From JAGWBD01 sp965197455 (lineage in GTDB: Bacteria; Chloroflexota; Anaerolineae; Aggregatilineales; Phototrophicaceae): 64,000 bases of DNA. Shown piece after piece: positions 44,079 through 52,708 of this stretch (positions are counted from its first letter, which is position 1; each line of letters begins with the position of its first letter). Under the pieces are notes generated by a model that made no database searches, was not told the origin of the DNA, and saw nothing but the letters and a program-made list of their open reading frames with translations. The position numbers and the translations under genes are program-made. The stretch covers positions 2,542,001 to 2,606,000 of the forward strand of contig OZ240208.1 of the NCBI GenBank assembly GCA_965197455.1, given 5' to 3'.

Positions 44079-45275
44079 TCACCGGGGGCGCAGCGCCAGG
44101 ATGCGGCCGCCCGTCATGCTGACGTAGAGCCAGCCCTCGGGGCTGACCGCGACATCCAGCGGGCGCTCGGGCCAGAAGCCGCTGCCGCGGTAGTTCATCA
44201 CCGCAACGGTGAAGTCGCTGATGAATCTGGATGCAAGCTGTTGCGGCAGGATGACTTCTGGCGGGAGCGGGTTGCCCTGGGCATCGAAGTTGATGGCCGC
44301 CAGCGCGTAACCGCGCAAATCGACGCGGTGGCGCGAGCCGTGCAGCGTCACCAGCAGCGCGTCCTGCAGACCGGGCAGCGCATCATGGTCATAGTGGGCC
44401 AGGCCGAAGGGCCGGCTGCCGCCCGGCAGGGTGAGGGCGGGCGCCTGGGTCTGCGCGCAGGCGGGCCCACCGGCCCGGGCCGGCTGTTGCTGCGCGCCGA
44501 GGCACCAGGGCCAGCCAAAGTGCGCGCCAGGCACGACGCGGTTGATTTCGTCGAGGGCGTCGTCACCCCTGGCCTGCGCGCGCGCGACGCTGTCGGTGGC
44601 CCACAGCTCACCGTTGCGCAGGGCGAGTCCGGTCGGCTGGCGCAGGCCGCGGGCCAGCACGCGACGCTGGCTGCCATCCGGCGCCATGGCCAGGATGGAG
44701 GGGGCTTCGTCCTGGTCGCAGGCTTCACAAGGGGCGACGAGGGACACATAGAGCGCGCCGTCGGCGCCGACGACGAGGTCGCCGCCCCATTGCCCGGGCA
44801 AGAGCGGCAGGTCGTTGACCAGCGTTTCGGCCTGCTGCGCACCGGCGGGCAGGCGCCAGATGTTGGGGCCGCCGGTGATGTAGAGCGCAGCGTCGCCCCA
44901 GTCCATGCCGGAGGGCAGCGTCAGGCCGGTCAGGGCCAGCTGCGCGTCATCCGGCAGTTGATCGCCATCGCTGTCGCGCAGCGCCCACACTTCGCCACGC
45001 AGCGGGCTGGCGGCGTAGAGCGTGCCGTCGGGCGCCACCGCCAGGGCTGTCAGGGCCAGGGCCTCGTTGTGCGGGGTCTCGTAAACCAGTTCGGAGCAGA
45101 AGCGCTGCGTATCCACCCAGGGCGGATCGCGAAAGGTTGGGCGCTGGTTGCAGGGCGGCAGCGCAGAATCATCAGCCAGGGTGGAGGCGGCCAGCAGCAT
45201 CAGGCCGGCCAGCAGCAGGAGGAGCGGGCGACGGGCTTTGTTAGGGTTTGCTGAATATCGGGACGGACGCTGCAC
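44079..45275 (-). CDS. Secreted PQQ-type sugar (sorbosone/glucose) dehydrogenase-like beta-propeller
   Basis: 398 residues with a signal peptide (RRPLLLLLAGLMLLAAST). Repeated beta-propeller blades are visible: LTALAVAPDGTLYAAS, GGDLVVGADGALYVSL, PTGLALRNGELWATD and PLDVAVSPEGWLYVSM. DALDEINRVVPGAHFGWPWCLG is the hallmark of the GSDH/sorbosone dehydrogenase group. Several Cys (QRFCSEL, CEAC, WPWCLG, ACAQT) could form disulphides. GTG 45275 with GGAGG ahead was chosen. Cofactor PQQ is inferred from family. It is divergent from the lipoprotein gene, with overlapping promoters. Confidence 0.85.
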   Translation of the reverse strand: MQRPSRYSANPNKARRPLLLLLAGLMLLAASTLADDSALPPCNQRPTFRDPPWVDTQRFCSELVYETPHNEALALTALAVAPDGTLYAASPLRGEVWALRDSDGDQLPDDAQLALTGLTLPSGMDWGDAALYITGGPNIWRLPAGAQQAETLVNDLPLLPGQWGGDLVVGADGALYVSLVAPCEACDQDEAPSILAMAPDGSQRRVLARGLRQPTGLALRNGELWATDSVARAQARGDDALDEINRVVPGAHFGWPWCLGAQQQPARAGGPACAQTQAPALTLPGGSRPFGLAHYDHDALPGLQDALLVTLHGSRHRVDLRGYALAAINFDAQGNPLPPEVILPQQLASRFISDFTVAVMNYRGSGFWPERPLDVAVSPEGWLYVSMTGGRILALRPR

Positions 45276-45293
45276 GAAACCTCCGATTGCCGC

Positions 45294-45308
45294 TACAATG
45301 CCATCATA
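45294..45308. promoter_or_regulatory. Back-to-back -10 elements of the sugar dehydrogenase and lipoprotein genes
   Basis: Rightward TACAAT (45294-45299) is 72 bases before ATG 45372. Leftward TATGAT (45308 to 45303 on the minus strand) is 27 bases before GTG 45275. The two lie only three bases apart, so the promoters must exclude or influence each other. Confidence 0.4.
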
Positions 45309-45371
45309 CATGCAACACTCGCAAACAGACTGCCCGCGTCGGCCACAGGCGACAGCGGCGATGGAGAGCGC

Positions 45372-46043
45372 ATGGCGCTTAAAACGATTGTTCGTCTGTT
45401 GACGCTCAGCGTGGCGCTGGTGACCGGTTGCAGCGCCCTGCCGGGGCTGGGCGTCATCACCGGCGATGAATCCGGCCAGGACGAGGCGCAGCGCACGCTG
45501 GAAGTCATCGACCTGGTGATGGCGGACAAGACGGGCGCGACCGATCCCTCGTTGATTGCCGCCGCCAACCGGATTGAAGCGGCCGTGCTGGGTGTGGACA
45601 TCATTGAGATCCGGCACAATCTGAGCGAAGACTCGCTGGTCGTCCACATGCTGTTTGCGCCGCCCGGCGACGTCAGCGGCCAGACCACGGCCGGTCTGAT
45701 CAATCTCTACACAGCCATCCAGCGCGCGAACGAGTTTACGTGGCAGGGCACCGCCGCCGAGAGCGAAGGCAGCAGTATGCTGCAGGTCAACTTCATCTCG
45801 CCGCAGGGCATCTCCACGCTGGACAGCGGCCCCGGCTTCATCGGGGTGGTGACCAACCGTTTCGAGATTGAGCGCACGCAGGCCCTCAGCTATCTCAAGG
45901 GCCCGCGCGGGCTCAACGACTTTCTGGACCTGATCGCCGAGGGCACGCTTTTCTACGAAAACACCGATGGCTTCCTGCTGTACGAGGGCGAGCCCAATCA
46001 TCCCCTGTTTATGCTGGATGGCGTCGGCGAGGCAGGCCAGTGA
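45372..46043 (+). CDS. Lipoprotein of unknown function upstream of the AAA pair
   Basis: 223 residues. LLTLSVALVTGC gives a lipobox with Cys20 as the lipidation site. The mature part is a mixed alpha/beta domain (VLGVDIIEIRHNLSEDSLVVHMLFAPPGDVSGQT) with no recognised family. It would sit on the outer face of the cytoplasmic membrane. It ends 19 bases before the first FtsH-like gene in the same direction, which suggests it is an accessory or substrate-binding partner of that membrane complex (inference). Confidence 0.75.
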   Translation: MALKTIVRLLTLSVALVTGCSALPGLGVITGDESGQDEAQRTLEVIDLVMADKTGATDPSLIAAANRIEAAVLGVDIIEIRHNLSEDSLVVHMLFAPPGDVSGQTTAGLINLYTAIQRANEFTWQGTAAESEGSSMLQVNFISPQGISTLDSGPGFIGVVTNRFEIERTQALSYLKGPRGLNDFLDLIAEGTLFYENTDGFLLYEGEPNHPLFMLDGVGEAGQ

Positions 46044-46062
46044 GCGCAGGGAGGACGGCCCG

Positions 46063-47913
46063 ATGACTGAAATCCGCAGGTACGAACCTGCGCGCGAACG
46101 GCTGGCCCTGCAACGCCAGCGCTATCCCTGGGAGAGCGAGGAGACGCTGGTTGACGAGCGGCGCAAGCTGCACAATCGCGTCAAGGCCTTCTTCACCGAA
46201 CACATCACACGCAACCTGTTTCTGGTGTTCATCGCAGCGGCCCTGCTGGACGCCGGCTTCATGCGCGGCATACTGCGCGTGCTGGAGGGGGCGATCCCCT
46301 TTATCGGTCGCTTTCTGTTTGTCGGGGCCTTTATGATCGGCCAGTTCGCCATGATGTTCTGGTTCCTGGGGCGGGCGCGGGCCTACACCATCTGGCCTGG
46401 CTCGGACACGCAGGGGGTCAGCTTTGAGGACTACCGGGGTCAGCCCGAACTGCTGGCGCAGGCGCGGCAGATCGTGACGCTGGTGCGCGGCGTGCGGGCC
46501 TTCGAGGCGGCGGGCGGCGAGCCGCTCAACGGCCTGTTGCTGGAGGGGCCGCCCGGGACGGGCAAGACCTGGCTGGCGAAGGCCATCAGCACCGAGGCGG
46601 GCGTGCCCTTCTTCTACATTGACGGCTCGGGCATGCAGTCGATGTTCTTCGGCATCGCGCCGCTGAAGGTGATGAACCTGTACCGCAAGGCGCGCAAGGC
46701 AGCGAAAGATTACGGCGCCGCGATTATTTTCATCGACGAGATTGACGCGGTCGGATCGCGCGGCGGCGTGGCGCGCAAGCGTGAAAATTACAGTGAAGCG
46801 ACGGCCAGCACACGGTTGCCGATCATGTTTGGTGGCATGGGCGGCGCCAATGTTGGCCTGCTCAGCACGCTGCTGGTGGAGATGAGCGGCTTCAGCCAGG
46901 AGCACGGCTGGATGGCGCGCAAGAAGAAGTGGTGGTTCCGCAACATCCGGCGCAAGCCCTTCCCGCAGCCGCCCAAACGCGTGCTGACCATCGGCGCCAC
47001 CAACCGCGTGCACGCGCTTGACGACGCGCTGTTGCGCCCTGGCCGCTTCGACAAGAAGGTGCGCGTTGACGTCCCGGATCTGGAGGGGCGCCGTGAAATT
47101 CTTGAGTATTACCTCTCGACCATGGCCCATGACGAAACCATTGACCCGCTGACCCTGGCCGTCGAGACGCAACGCTATACGCCAGCGGACCTGAAGTATC
47201 TGCTCACCGAGGCCCTGCGCCACGCGTTCTTCGACGGGCGCACGTCCATGAGCTACCGGGACTTTGCGCGCGCCCAGCCCGAGCATGAAATGGGGCTGCG
47301 CGAACCCATCAAGAATCTGACGCAGGTGACGAAACGTCGTTTGGCCGCGCATGAGGCCGCGCACGCGATCGCGGTGCGCCTGTATCGGCCGGACTGGCGC
47401 ATTGCGCGCATCACCATCATTCGCCAGGGCCGGGCGCTGGGGCATGTATTGCCGATGCCCGCGACCGAAAGCTACGAGTACATCAACACGGAACAATCGC
47501 TGCGCAACCGGCTGCGCATTTCGGTGGCCGGCAAGGCGGGTGAGATGGAGTACGGCGGCGAGCAGGAACAGACTCTGGGCGTTGGCGGCGACTTCATGAA
47601 CGTACGCTTCGTGCTGCGGCAGATGGCCGGAGCCGGCATGTTTGGCCCGCTGGGCATCGCCGATGAGCCGGAGACCGTGCGCGAAGTGCGCAAGATGATG
47701 GAGGAGACTTTCCTGCAGGCGCTCGACGAAGTGCGCGTGGATTTGCGCCTGCACCAGGAGATGGGCGAGGGCCTGATTGATCTGCTGATGGAGAAGGAAG
47801 AGCTCTTCGCGAACGAGGTCGAGACCTTCTTCGATGGCTACGGTCTGTTCACGCCGAAGCCGCAGATTGGCCGGACTGACAATGGCAAGGATGACCGTCA
47901 GCTGACCCACTGA
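46063..47913 (+). CDS. Membrane FtsH-like AAA protease with intact zinc motif
   Basis: 616 residues. Two membrane helices (about 51-72 and 80-103) precede an AAA domain with GPPGTGKT (162-169), IIFIDEID (221-228) and GATNRVHALDDALLRPGRFD (311-330). The peptidase domain has HEAAH (430-434), and Asp510 lies about 80 residues later, matching the third zinc ligand of FtsH. An unusual Trp/Arg/Lys-rich stretch (about 283-300, ARKKKWWFRNIRRKP) is inserted before the second region of homology. It is shorter and more diverged than canonical FtsH, so it is a second FtsH-like type. GGGAGG precedes ATG 46063. The tandem neighbour is a protease-dead paralogue. Confidence 0.88.
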   Translation: MTEIRRYEPARERLALQRQRYPWESEETLVDERRKLHNRVKAFFTEHITRNLFLVFIAAALLDAGFMRGILRVLEGAIPFIGRFLFVGAFMIGQFAMMFWFLGRARAYTIWPGSDTQGVSFEDYRGQPELLAQARQIVTLVRGVRAFEAAGGEPLNGLLLEGPPGTGKTWLAKAISTEAGVPFFYIDGSGMQSMFFGIAPLKVMNLYRKARKAAKDYGAAIIFIDEIDAVGSRGGVARKRENYSEATASTRLPIMFGGMGGANVGLLSTLLVEMSGFSQEHGWMARKKKWWFRNIRRKPFPQPPKRVLTIGATNRVHALDDALLRPGRFDKKVRVDVPDLEGRREILEYYLSTMAHDETIDPLTLAVETQRYTPADLKYLLTEALRHAFFDGRTSMSYRDFARAQPEHEMGLREPIKNLTQVTKRRLAAHEAAHAIAVRLYRPDWRIARITIIRQGRALGHVLPMPATESYEYINTEQSLRNRLRISVAGKAGEMEYGGEQEQTLGVGGDFMNVRFVLRQMAGAGMFGPLGIADEPETVREVRKMMEETFLQALDEVRVDLRLHQEMGEGLIDLLMEKEELFANEVETFFDGYGLFTPKPQIGRTDNGKDDRQLTH

Positions 47914-48026
47914 GGCTGGCGCCACAGCCGGTTCAACTCGTGCGGCAGGTCGTCGGTAGCCGGTCACTGCGCCCGCTGCTTAAGCGAAGACTCATACGCT
48001 GCCGGACGCAGGGCCAGATTTACGGG

Positions 48027-48032
48027 TAGAAT
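48027..48032 (+). promoter_or_regulatory. -10 element upstream of the second FtsH-like gene
   Basis: TAGAAT lies 90 bases before ATG 48123. The 209-base gap 47914-48122 holds no gene. The leader contains a GCCGG/CCGGC hairpin near 48055 and GGGGG as ribosome site. No -35 recognised. Confidence 0.4.
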
Positions 48033-48122
48033 ACGGACAGGTGTGCAGGGCAGGGGCCGGGGCGACCGGCAGAGTCCTGCGGCACCGGCAATTCAGTTGA
48101 TTCCCCGAAGGGGGCTGCCAAC

Positions 48123-49997
48123 ATGACATCCAGCCAGATAGAACCGCGGCGCGAGCGCTTCCAGTGGGAAGAGGAAGAATCCTGGGTCGAGCAGCGTCAG
48201 CGCCTGCCATGGCGCATCTGGCGCTTCATCAAGCGCATCCTGATTCCCGGGGTGCTGCTGACCCTGCTTGTGCTGGTGCTGCGGGACGCGGAGTTCACGC
48301 GCAACATCATCCCCGTCGCCGGGCAGGTACTGCAGATCGCGCTCTACATAATGATCTTTCTGGCGCAATTCATCCTGCTGTTCTGGTTCCTGGCGCGCAC
48401 ACGCAGCTACATCATCATGCCCGACACGGGCGGTGACGGGATCAGTTTCGAGGACTATCGCGGACAGCCCGAGATTCTGGAACAGGCGCACCAGATCGTC
48501 ACGCTGCTGCGCGGGGTCAAACAATTCGAGCAGGCGGGCGGCGAGTCACTCAACGGCCTGTTGCTGGAGGGCCCGCCGGGCACGGGCAAGACCTGGCTGG
48601 CGCAGGCCATCAGCACGGAAGCGAAAGTCCCTTTCCTGTACATGGACGCTTCGGGGTTGCAAGCCATGTTCATGGGTGTGGGCCCAATGAAAGTGATGGG
48701 CCTGTTCCGCAAGGCGCGCAAGCTGGCAAAGCGTTATGGCGCGGCCGTGATCTTCCTTGACGAGATCGACGCGGTCGGCTCGCGCGGGGGCGTGGCCGCG
48801 GTGGGCGAAGAAGAAGGCGAAGGCGGCCAGCGCGGGATGTTTGGCGGCGGTGGCGGCGCCTCCGGTGGCATGGGTGTGCTGAGCACAATGCTCATCGAGA
48901 TGGACGGCTTCAGCCAGGAACATGGTCGACGCGCGCGCTGGCGCGCCTGGTGGTGGAAGACCTTCCGCCGGCGCAAGCCGCCGAAGCCGGAACGGCGCGT
49001 GCTGGTCATCGGCGCCACCAACCGCATGTCTGCGCTGGATCCGGCGCTGCTGCGGGCTGGTCGTTTCGACAAGAAACTGCGCGTGGACGTGCCCGACATG
49101 GAAGGGCGGCGCGAGATTTTTGAGTACTACCTCGAAAGCTACTCGCACGAAGCGGAAATGGAGTCTGCCATCCTCGCTTCCGAAACGCCGGGCTACACGC
49201 CCGCCGACATCAAGTATCTGCTCAACGAGTCGTTGCGTTACGCATTCTTTGACGGGCGCACGCGCATCAGCTATCAGGACTTCATGTACGCGAAGCCGGA
49301 ACATGAGATGGGCCTGCGTTCGAAGATGAAATACATGGAGCCGGAGGCCAAACGGCGGCTGGCGACCTATCAGGCCGGCGTGGCGCTGGCCGTGCGCCTG
49401 TTCATGCCCTCGCACCGCATCAGCCGCATCACCATCCTGCGTCAGGGCTCCTACTACGGCCACGTGTGGCACTACCCCGCGCAGGAATCCTACCAGGGGC
49501 TGCAGATCAAGCCCGAGCTGATGCAGCGCGTCAAGGTGGCTGTAGCCGGCAAGGCCGCGGAAATCGAGTACTGCGGCATTGAATTCCAGAGCACGCTGGT
49601 GGGCCGCGACCTGAACCGCGCCTACAGTCTGCTGGCGGCCATGGCCAACGCCGGCATGCTGGGGACGATGGGCGCGACCAGCACCATGGTCTACGATCCG
49701 ATGAGCGGCATACGCAACAAGTGGACGCCCGAACAGGCGCGCGCCATCGAGGAAGCCTATCAGGAAGTGCTGCAGGACACGCGCGTGGCCCTGCGCGAAC
49801 ACGCTGAATTGATGAACGAACTGGTCGACCTGTTGCTGGAGCGGGAGGAGCTGCTGTCGGACGAGGTGCGCGCCTTCTTCGTGCGCTATGGCCTGCACAC
49901 GCCCGATCCCACCATCATCCGCGACGGTGAGGAATTCCACATATTCCCCCGTCTTGAACCCGGCCAGGACAGCCCGGAGGCCCAGGTCGCGACCTGA
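48123..49997 (+). CDS. FtsH-like AAA protein with degenerate (inactive) zinc protease site
   Basis: 624 residues, clearly paralogous to the preceding gene. Two membrane helices (about 39-53 and 68-91), GPPGTGKT (150-157), VIFLDEID (209-216) and GATNRMSALDPALLRAGRFD are intact, so ATP hydrolysis should work. At the protease site the partner's AAHEAAHA reads ATYQAGVA: both His and the Glu are replaced (Tyr416, Gln417, Val420). It carries a Gly-rich loop (about 236-250) and its own Trp/Arg insertion (RRARWRAWWWKTFRRRK, about 269-285). An unfoldase or hetero-oligomer partner, comparable in principle to chloroplast FtsHi proteins, is likely. Confidence 0.88.
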   Translation: MTSSQIEPRRERFQWEEEESWVEQRQRLPWRIWRFIKRILIPGVLLTLLVLVLRDAEFTRNIIPVAGQVLQIALYIMIFLAQFILLFWFLARTRSYIIMPDTGGDGISFEDYRGQPEILEQAHQIVTLLRGVKQFEQAGGESLNGLLLEGPPGTGKTWLAQAISTEAKVPFLYMDASGLQAMFMGVGPMKVMGLFRKARKLAKRYGAAVIFLDEIDAVGSRGGVAAVGEEEGEGGQRGMFGGGGGASGGMGVLSTMLIEMDGFSQEHGRRARWRAWWWKTFRRRKPPKPERRVLVIGATNRMSALDPALLRAGRFDKKLRVDVPDMEGRREIFEYYLESYSHEAEMESAILASETPGYTPADIKYLLNESLRYAFFDGRTRISYQDFMYAKPEHEMGLRSKMKYMEPEAKRRLATYQAGVALAVRLFMPSHRISRITILRQGSYYGHVWHYPAQESYQGLQIKPELMQRVKVAVAGKAAEIEYCGIEFQSTLVGRDLNRAYSLLAAMANAGMLGTMGATSTMVYDPMSGIRNKWTPEQARAIEEAYQEVLQDTRVALREHAELMNELVDLLLEREELLSDEVRAFFVRYGLHTPDPTIIRDGEEFHIFPRLEPGQDSPEAQVAT

Positions 49998-50018
49998 AGC
50001 CCGGGCCGGTGATCCGCG

Positions 50019-51401
50019 ATGGACGCCCGCCTCGTCGAATTCATCCGCGCCCTGCGCGCCGCCGGTGTGCGCGTCTCGCTGGCGGAGAGCCAGGACGCCG
50101 GCGACGCCCTGGATGCGGTGGGCGTGGCGCAGCGCGAACGCTTCCGCGCGGCCCTGCGCGCGACGCTGGTCAAGGAAGCGCGTGACCACCCGGCCTTCGA
50201 TTATTTATTCCCGCTCTTCTTCGGCAGCGGCCAGCCGCCCATGGCCGACATTCCCGCCGACCTGACGGAGGAGGAGCGCGCGACCCTGCGCGAGGCGCTG
50301 GCCGCGCTGGCCGGCGACGCGGAGGCGTTGGCAGAGTTACTCCGGCAGCTGCTGCAGGGTAAGCCTTTCCAGACGCCACAATTGCAGGAACTGGGCGAGC
50401 AAAGCGGCTTGCCCGGCGGCGAGTCGCTGACGCAACGGCGTTGGTACGAGCGGCGCATGCGGCGCGCGGCCGGGTTGCCGGAGCTGGAAGATCTCATCAG
50501 CGAGTTGCTGCAGGCGCTGGCAGAATTGGGCATGAGCGCTGAGGCGCGCGCACAACTGCAGCAGCAGTTGATGCAGAACGCCGGCGCGCTGGACGAACAG
50601 CTGGCGCAGTACGTGGGCAGCAGTCTGGCGCGTCAGCTGGCCGAGCGCGGGCCGGAGCCAACGCGGGACTTGCTGGACGTCCCTTTCACGCAGCTGCGCC
50701 ACAGCGAGGTCGAGGCCCTGCGCGAGGAGCTGCAACGGCTGGCGGCGCGCCTGCGCACACGGGCTGCGCTGCGGCAGCAGCACGCCCGCGAAGGCAGACC
50801 GGATCCGCGGCGCACGCTGCGCGCCAGCCTGCGTTATGGTGGCCTGCCGCTGGAGATTCAGCGGCGTTCGCGGCGCCGCAAGCCGGCGCTGGTGCTGCTC
50901 TGTGACCTGAGCACCTCGATGCGGCACTGCGCCAGCTTCCTGCTGATGCTGATCCATCAACTGCAGGACCAGGTCGCCAAAACCAGCAGCTTCATCTTCA
51001 TCGACGACCTGGTGGAGATCAGCGACCATTTCGCCAACCGGCAGCCGCGCGAGGCCTTGCTGCGTGTGCTGCGCGAGAATCCGCCCGGCCACTACAACAC
51101 CGACCTTGGCCGCAGCCTGGAGACACTGTGTGAACGGCACGGCGACTGCGTGGACCCGCGCGCGACGCTCATCATTCTGGGCGATGGCCGTAACAACTAC
51201 AACGATCCGCGCCTCGATCTGGCGCAACAGTTGCAGCGCCGCAGCCACCGGCTCTTCTGGTTCAACCCCGAGCCGCGCGCGGAGTGGGGCAGCGAGGACA
51301 GCGACATGCCGGAATACGCTCGCTGCGCGGACGGCGTCTATCCGGTGAGCACCTTGCGCGAACTGGCCAGCGCGGTCGACGAGATTCTGGCTGTGCGCTG
51401 A
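50019..51401 (+). CDS. CoxE-like VWA domain protein
   Basis: 460 residues. The N-terminal 280 residues are helical. The C-terminal half is a von Willebrand A domain of the CoxE type, with MIDAS DLSTSM (near residue 299), the second motif Thr in HYNTDLGRSLE and IILGDGRNNYNDP. CoxE-like proteins work with AAA ATPases (MoxR/CoxD type) to insert metals or remodel enzymes. Here it follows two FtsH-like AAA genes by 21 bases instead of a MoxR gene, suggesting an unusual AAA-VWA pairing. No CO dehydrogenase genes are present. Confidence 0.88.
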   Translation: MDARLVEFIRALRAAGVRVSLAESQDAGDALDAVGVAQRERFRAALRATLVKEARDHPAFDYLFPLFFGSGQPPMADIPADLTEEERATLREALAALAGDAEALAELLRQLLQGKPFQTPQLQELGEQSGLPGGESLTQRRWYERRMRRAAGLPELEDLISELLQALAELGMSAEARAQLQQQLMQNAGALDEQLAQYVGSSLARQLAERGPEPTRDLLDVPFTQLRHSEVEALREELQRLAARLRTRAALRQQHAREGRPDPRRTLRASLRYGGLPLEIQRRSRRRKPALVLLCDLSTSMRHCASFLLMLIHQLQDQVAKTSSFIFIDDLVEISDHFANRQPREALLRVLRENPPGHYNTDLGRSLETLCERHGDCVDPRATLIILGDGRNNYNDPRLDLAQQLQRRSHRLFWFNPEPRAEWGSEDSDMPEYARCADGVYPVSTLRELASAVDEILAVR

Positions 51402-51408
51402 AGATGGT

Positions 51409-51924
51409 TCAGGGCAGCACCTGAAACTCGATGTGGTAGTCGGCCGCGTTTTCCAGCGCCAGCCAGTAAGGACGCACCAGCTCGTAGTCGCAATCGCCCG
51501 CGCTGTGCAAGCGCAGCTGCAGGCGGATCTGGCGCGCGGCGTCATCGCGCTGCCACTGGACCACTTCGTGCTGCGTGGTGCAGCCCTGCGCCGCGCTCCA
51601 CAGACCGGCGAGCACGCGGCCGTCGCTGAAGTCGAAGTCGTGGCGCTGCACCGGGCGGCGGCAGAGCCGGCTGTTGTCGGCGAGGTCGAAGAGATGCTCC
51701 AGTTCGGCGGCGCTGCGCAGCACAAAGAAGCGGCCGGCGGCGTCCTGGGCCGCTGCGAAGCAGATGCCGGACATCACGGTGCCGGCATCCGGCGCGGGGC
51801 CGGTCGACGTGGGCACCGGCACATCCTGCACGATTACCACGACCGGCAGCTCGTTGACGAGATTGCAGCCGGTCAGCAGCAGCAGAATCAGCCAGACCAG
51901 GCATCGCGGCGCAAGACCGGACAT
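51409..51924 (-). CDS. Small lipoprotein of unknown function
   Basis: 171 residues. CLVWLILLLLTGC supplies a lipobox (Cys20), followed by a Pro/Thr linker (PVPTSTGPAPDAG) and a domain with four Cys (GICFA, RLCRR, QGCTT, GDCDY) that could form two disulphides. No family recognised. ATG 51924 gives a complete signal peptide. A minus-strand TATACT only four bases ahead of the ATG would place transcription start inside the gene, so the promoter is unclear. Convergent with the VWA gene. Confidence 0.65.
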   Translation of the reverse strand: MSGLAPRCLVWLILLLLTGCNLVNELPVVVIVQDVPVPTSTGPAPDAGTVMSGICFAAAQDAAGRFFVLRSAAELEHLFDLADNSRLCRRPVQRHDFDFSDGRVLAGLWSAAQGCTTQHEVVQWQRDDAARQIRLQLRLHSAGDCDYELVRPYWLALENAADYHIEFQVLP

Positions 51925-51976
51925 GGTAGTATAGGGCCATCTTCCGCCCTGTTTCTGCGGCAACCCGGGAGCGTGC

Positions 51977-52708
51977 ATGCGCATACTTGTCATCTCGGAT
52001 ATTCACGCGAATCTTGACGCCTTCGACGCAGTACTGCAAGACGCCAACGGGCAATGGGACTATGTGTGGTGCCTGGGTGACGTGGTGGGCTACGGGCCGG
52101 ACCCCAACGAATGCGTGGAACGTCTGCGCGAGCTGCCGCATCTCTGCCTCGCCGGCAACCATGACTGGGCAGCGCTGGGCCGTCTGGATCTGAACGCCTT
52201 CAACCTGGACGCGCGCCATGCTGTTGCGTGGACGAGCCAGGCGCTGACGCCCGCCAACCGGTTGTGGCTGGAGGCCTTGCCGACGACCTTTGTGGTGGGC
52301 GAGTACACGCTGGCGCATGGCAGCCCGCGCGAGCCGGTCTGGGAATACATTCTGGAGCCACGGGTGGCCGCGCTGAACTTCCCGCACTTCGAGACGCACT
52401 TCTGTCTGGTGGGCCACACGCACCAGCCCGTCATCTATGAACAGCAGGAAGGCCTGGGCATGATTGACATGATCATGCCCGACTCGCGTCAGCGCCGTCA
52501 ACTGAACGGGCTGCGCCAGATCATCAACCCGGGCAGCGTGGGTCAGCCGCGCGACCAGAATCCGCAGGCGGCCTACGCGCTGCTGGACGTGCCGCAGGGC
52601 GTTTGGGAATACCGGCGCGTCGACTATGACGTGGCGGCAGTACAGGAGCGTATGCGCCGGCACGGGTTGCCGGAACGCCTGATCAGCCGCCTGGAGCATG
52701 GCTGGTAA
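51977..52708 (+). CDS. Metallophosphoesterase (third type in window)
   Basis: 243 residues. Motifs DIHANLDAF, GDVVGYGPDP, GNHDW and GHTHQP are all canonical, with NPGSVGQPRDQNP near the end. This arrangement is that of YfcE/PrpE-like phosphodiesterases or dinucleotide-phosphatase relatives acting in the cytoplasm. Unlike the copies at 10421 and 60801, its active-site residues match consensus. GGGAG precedes ATG 51977. It overlaps the following DtxR-like gene by 11 bases, so they are coupled. Confidence 0.88.
   Translation: MRILVISDIHANLDAFDAVLQDANGQWDYVWCLGDVVGYGPDPNECVERLRELPHLCLAGNHDWAALGRLDLNAFNLDARHAVAWTSQALTPANRLWLEALPTTFVVGEYTLAHGSPREPVWEYILEPRVAALNFPHFETHFCLVGHTHQPVIYEQQEGLGMIDMIMPDSRQRRQLNGLRQIINPGSVGQPRDQNPQAAYALLDVPQGVWEYRRVDYDVAAVQERMRRHGLPERLISRLEHGW

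Noticed and set aside
51926..51933. TATACT on the minus strand as promoter of the 51409-51924 lipoprotein
   Set aside because: Only four bases before the ATG, so transcription would start inside the gene; left unassigned.
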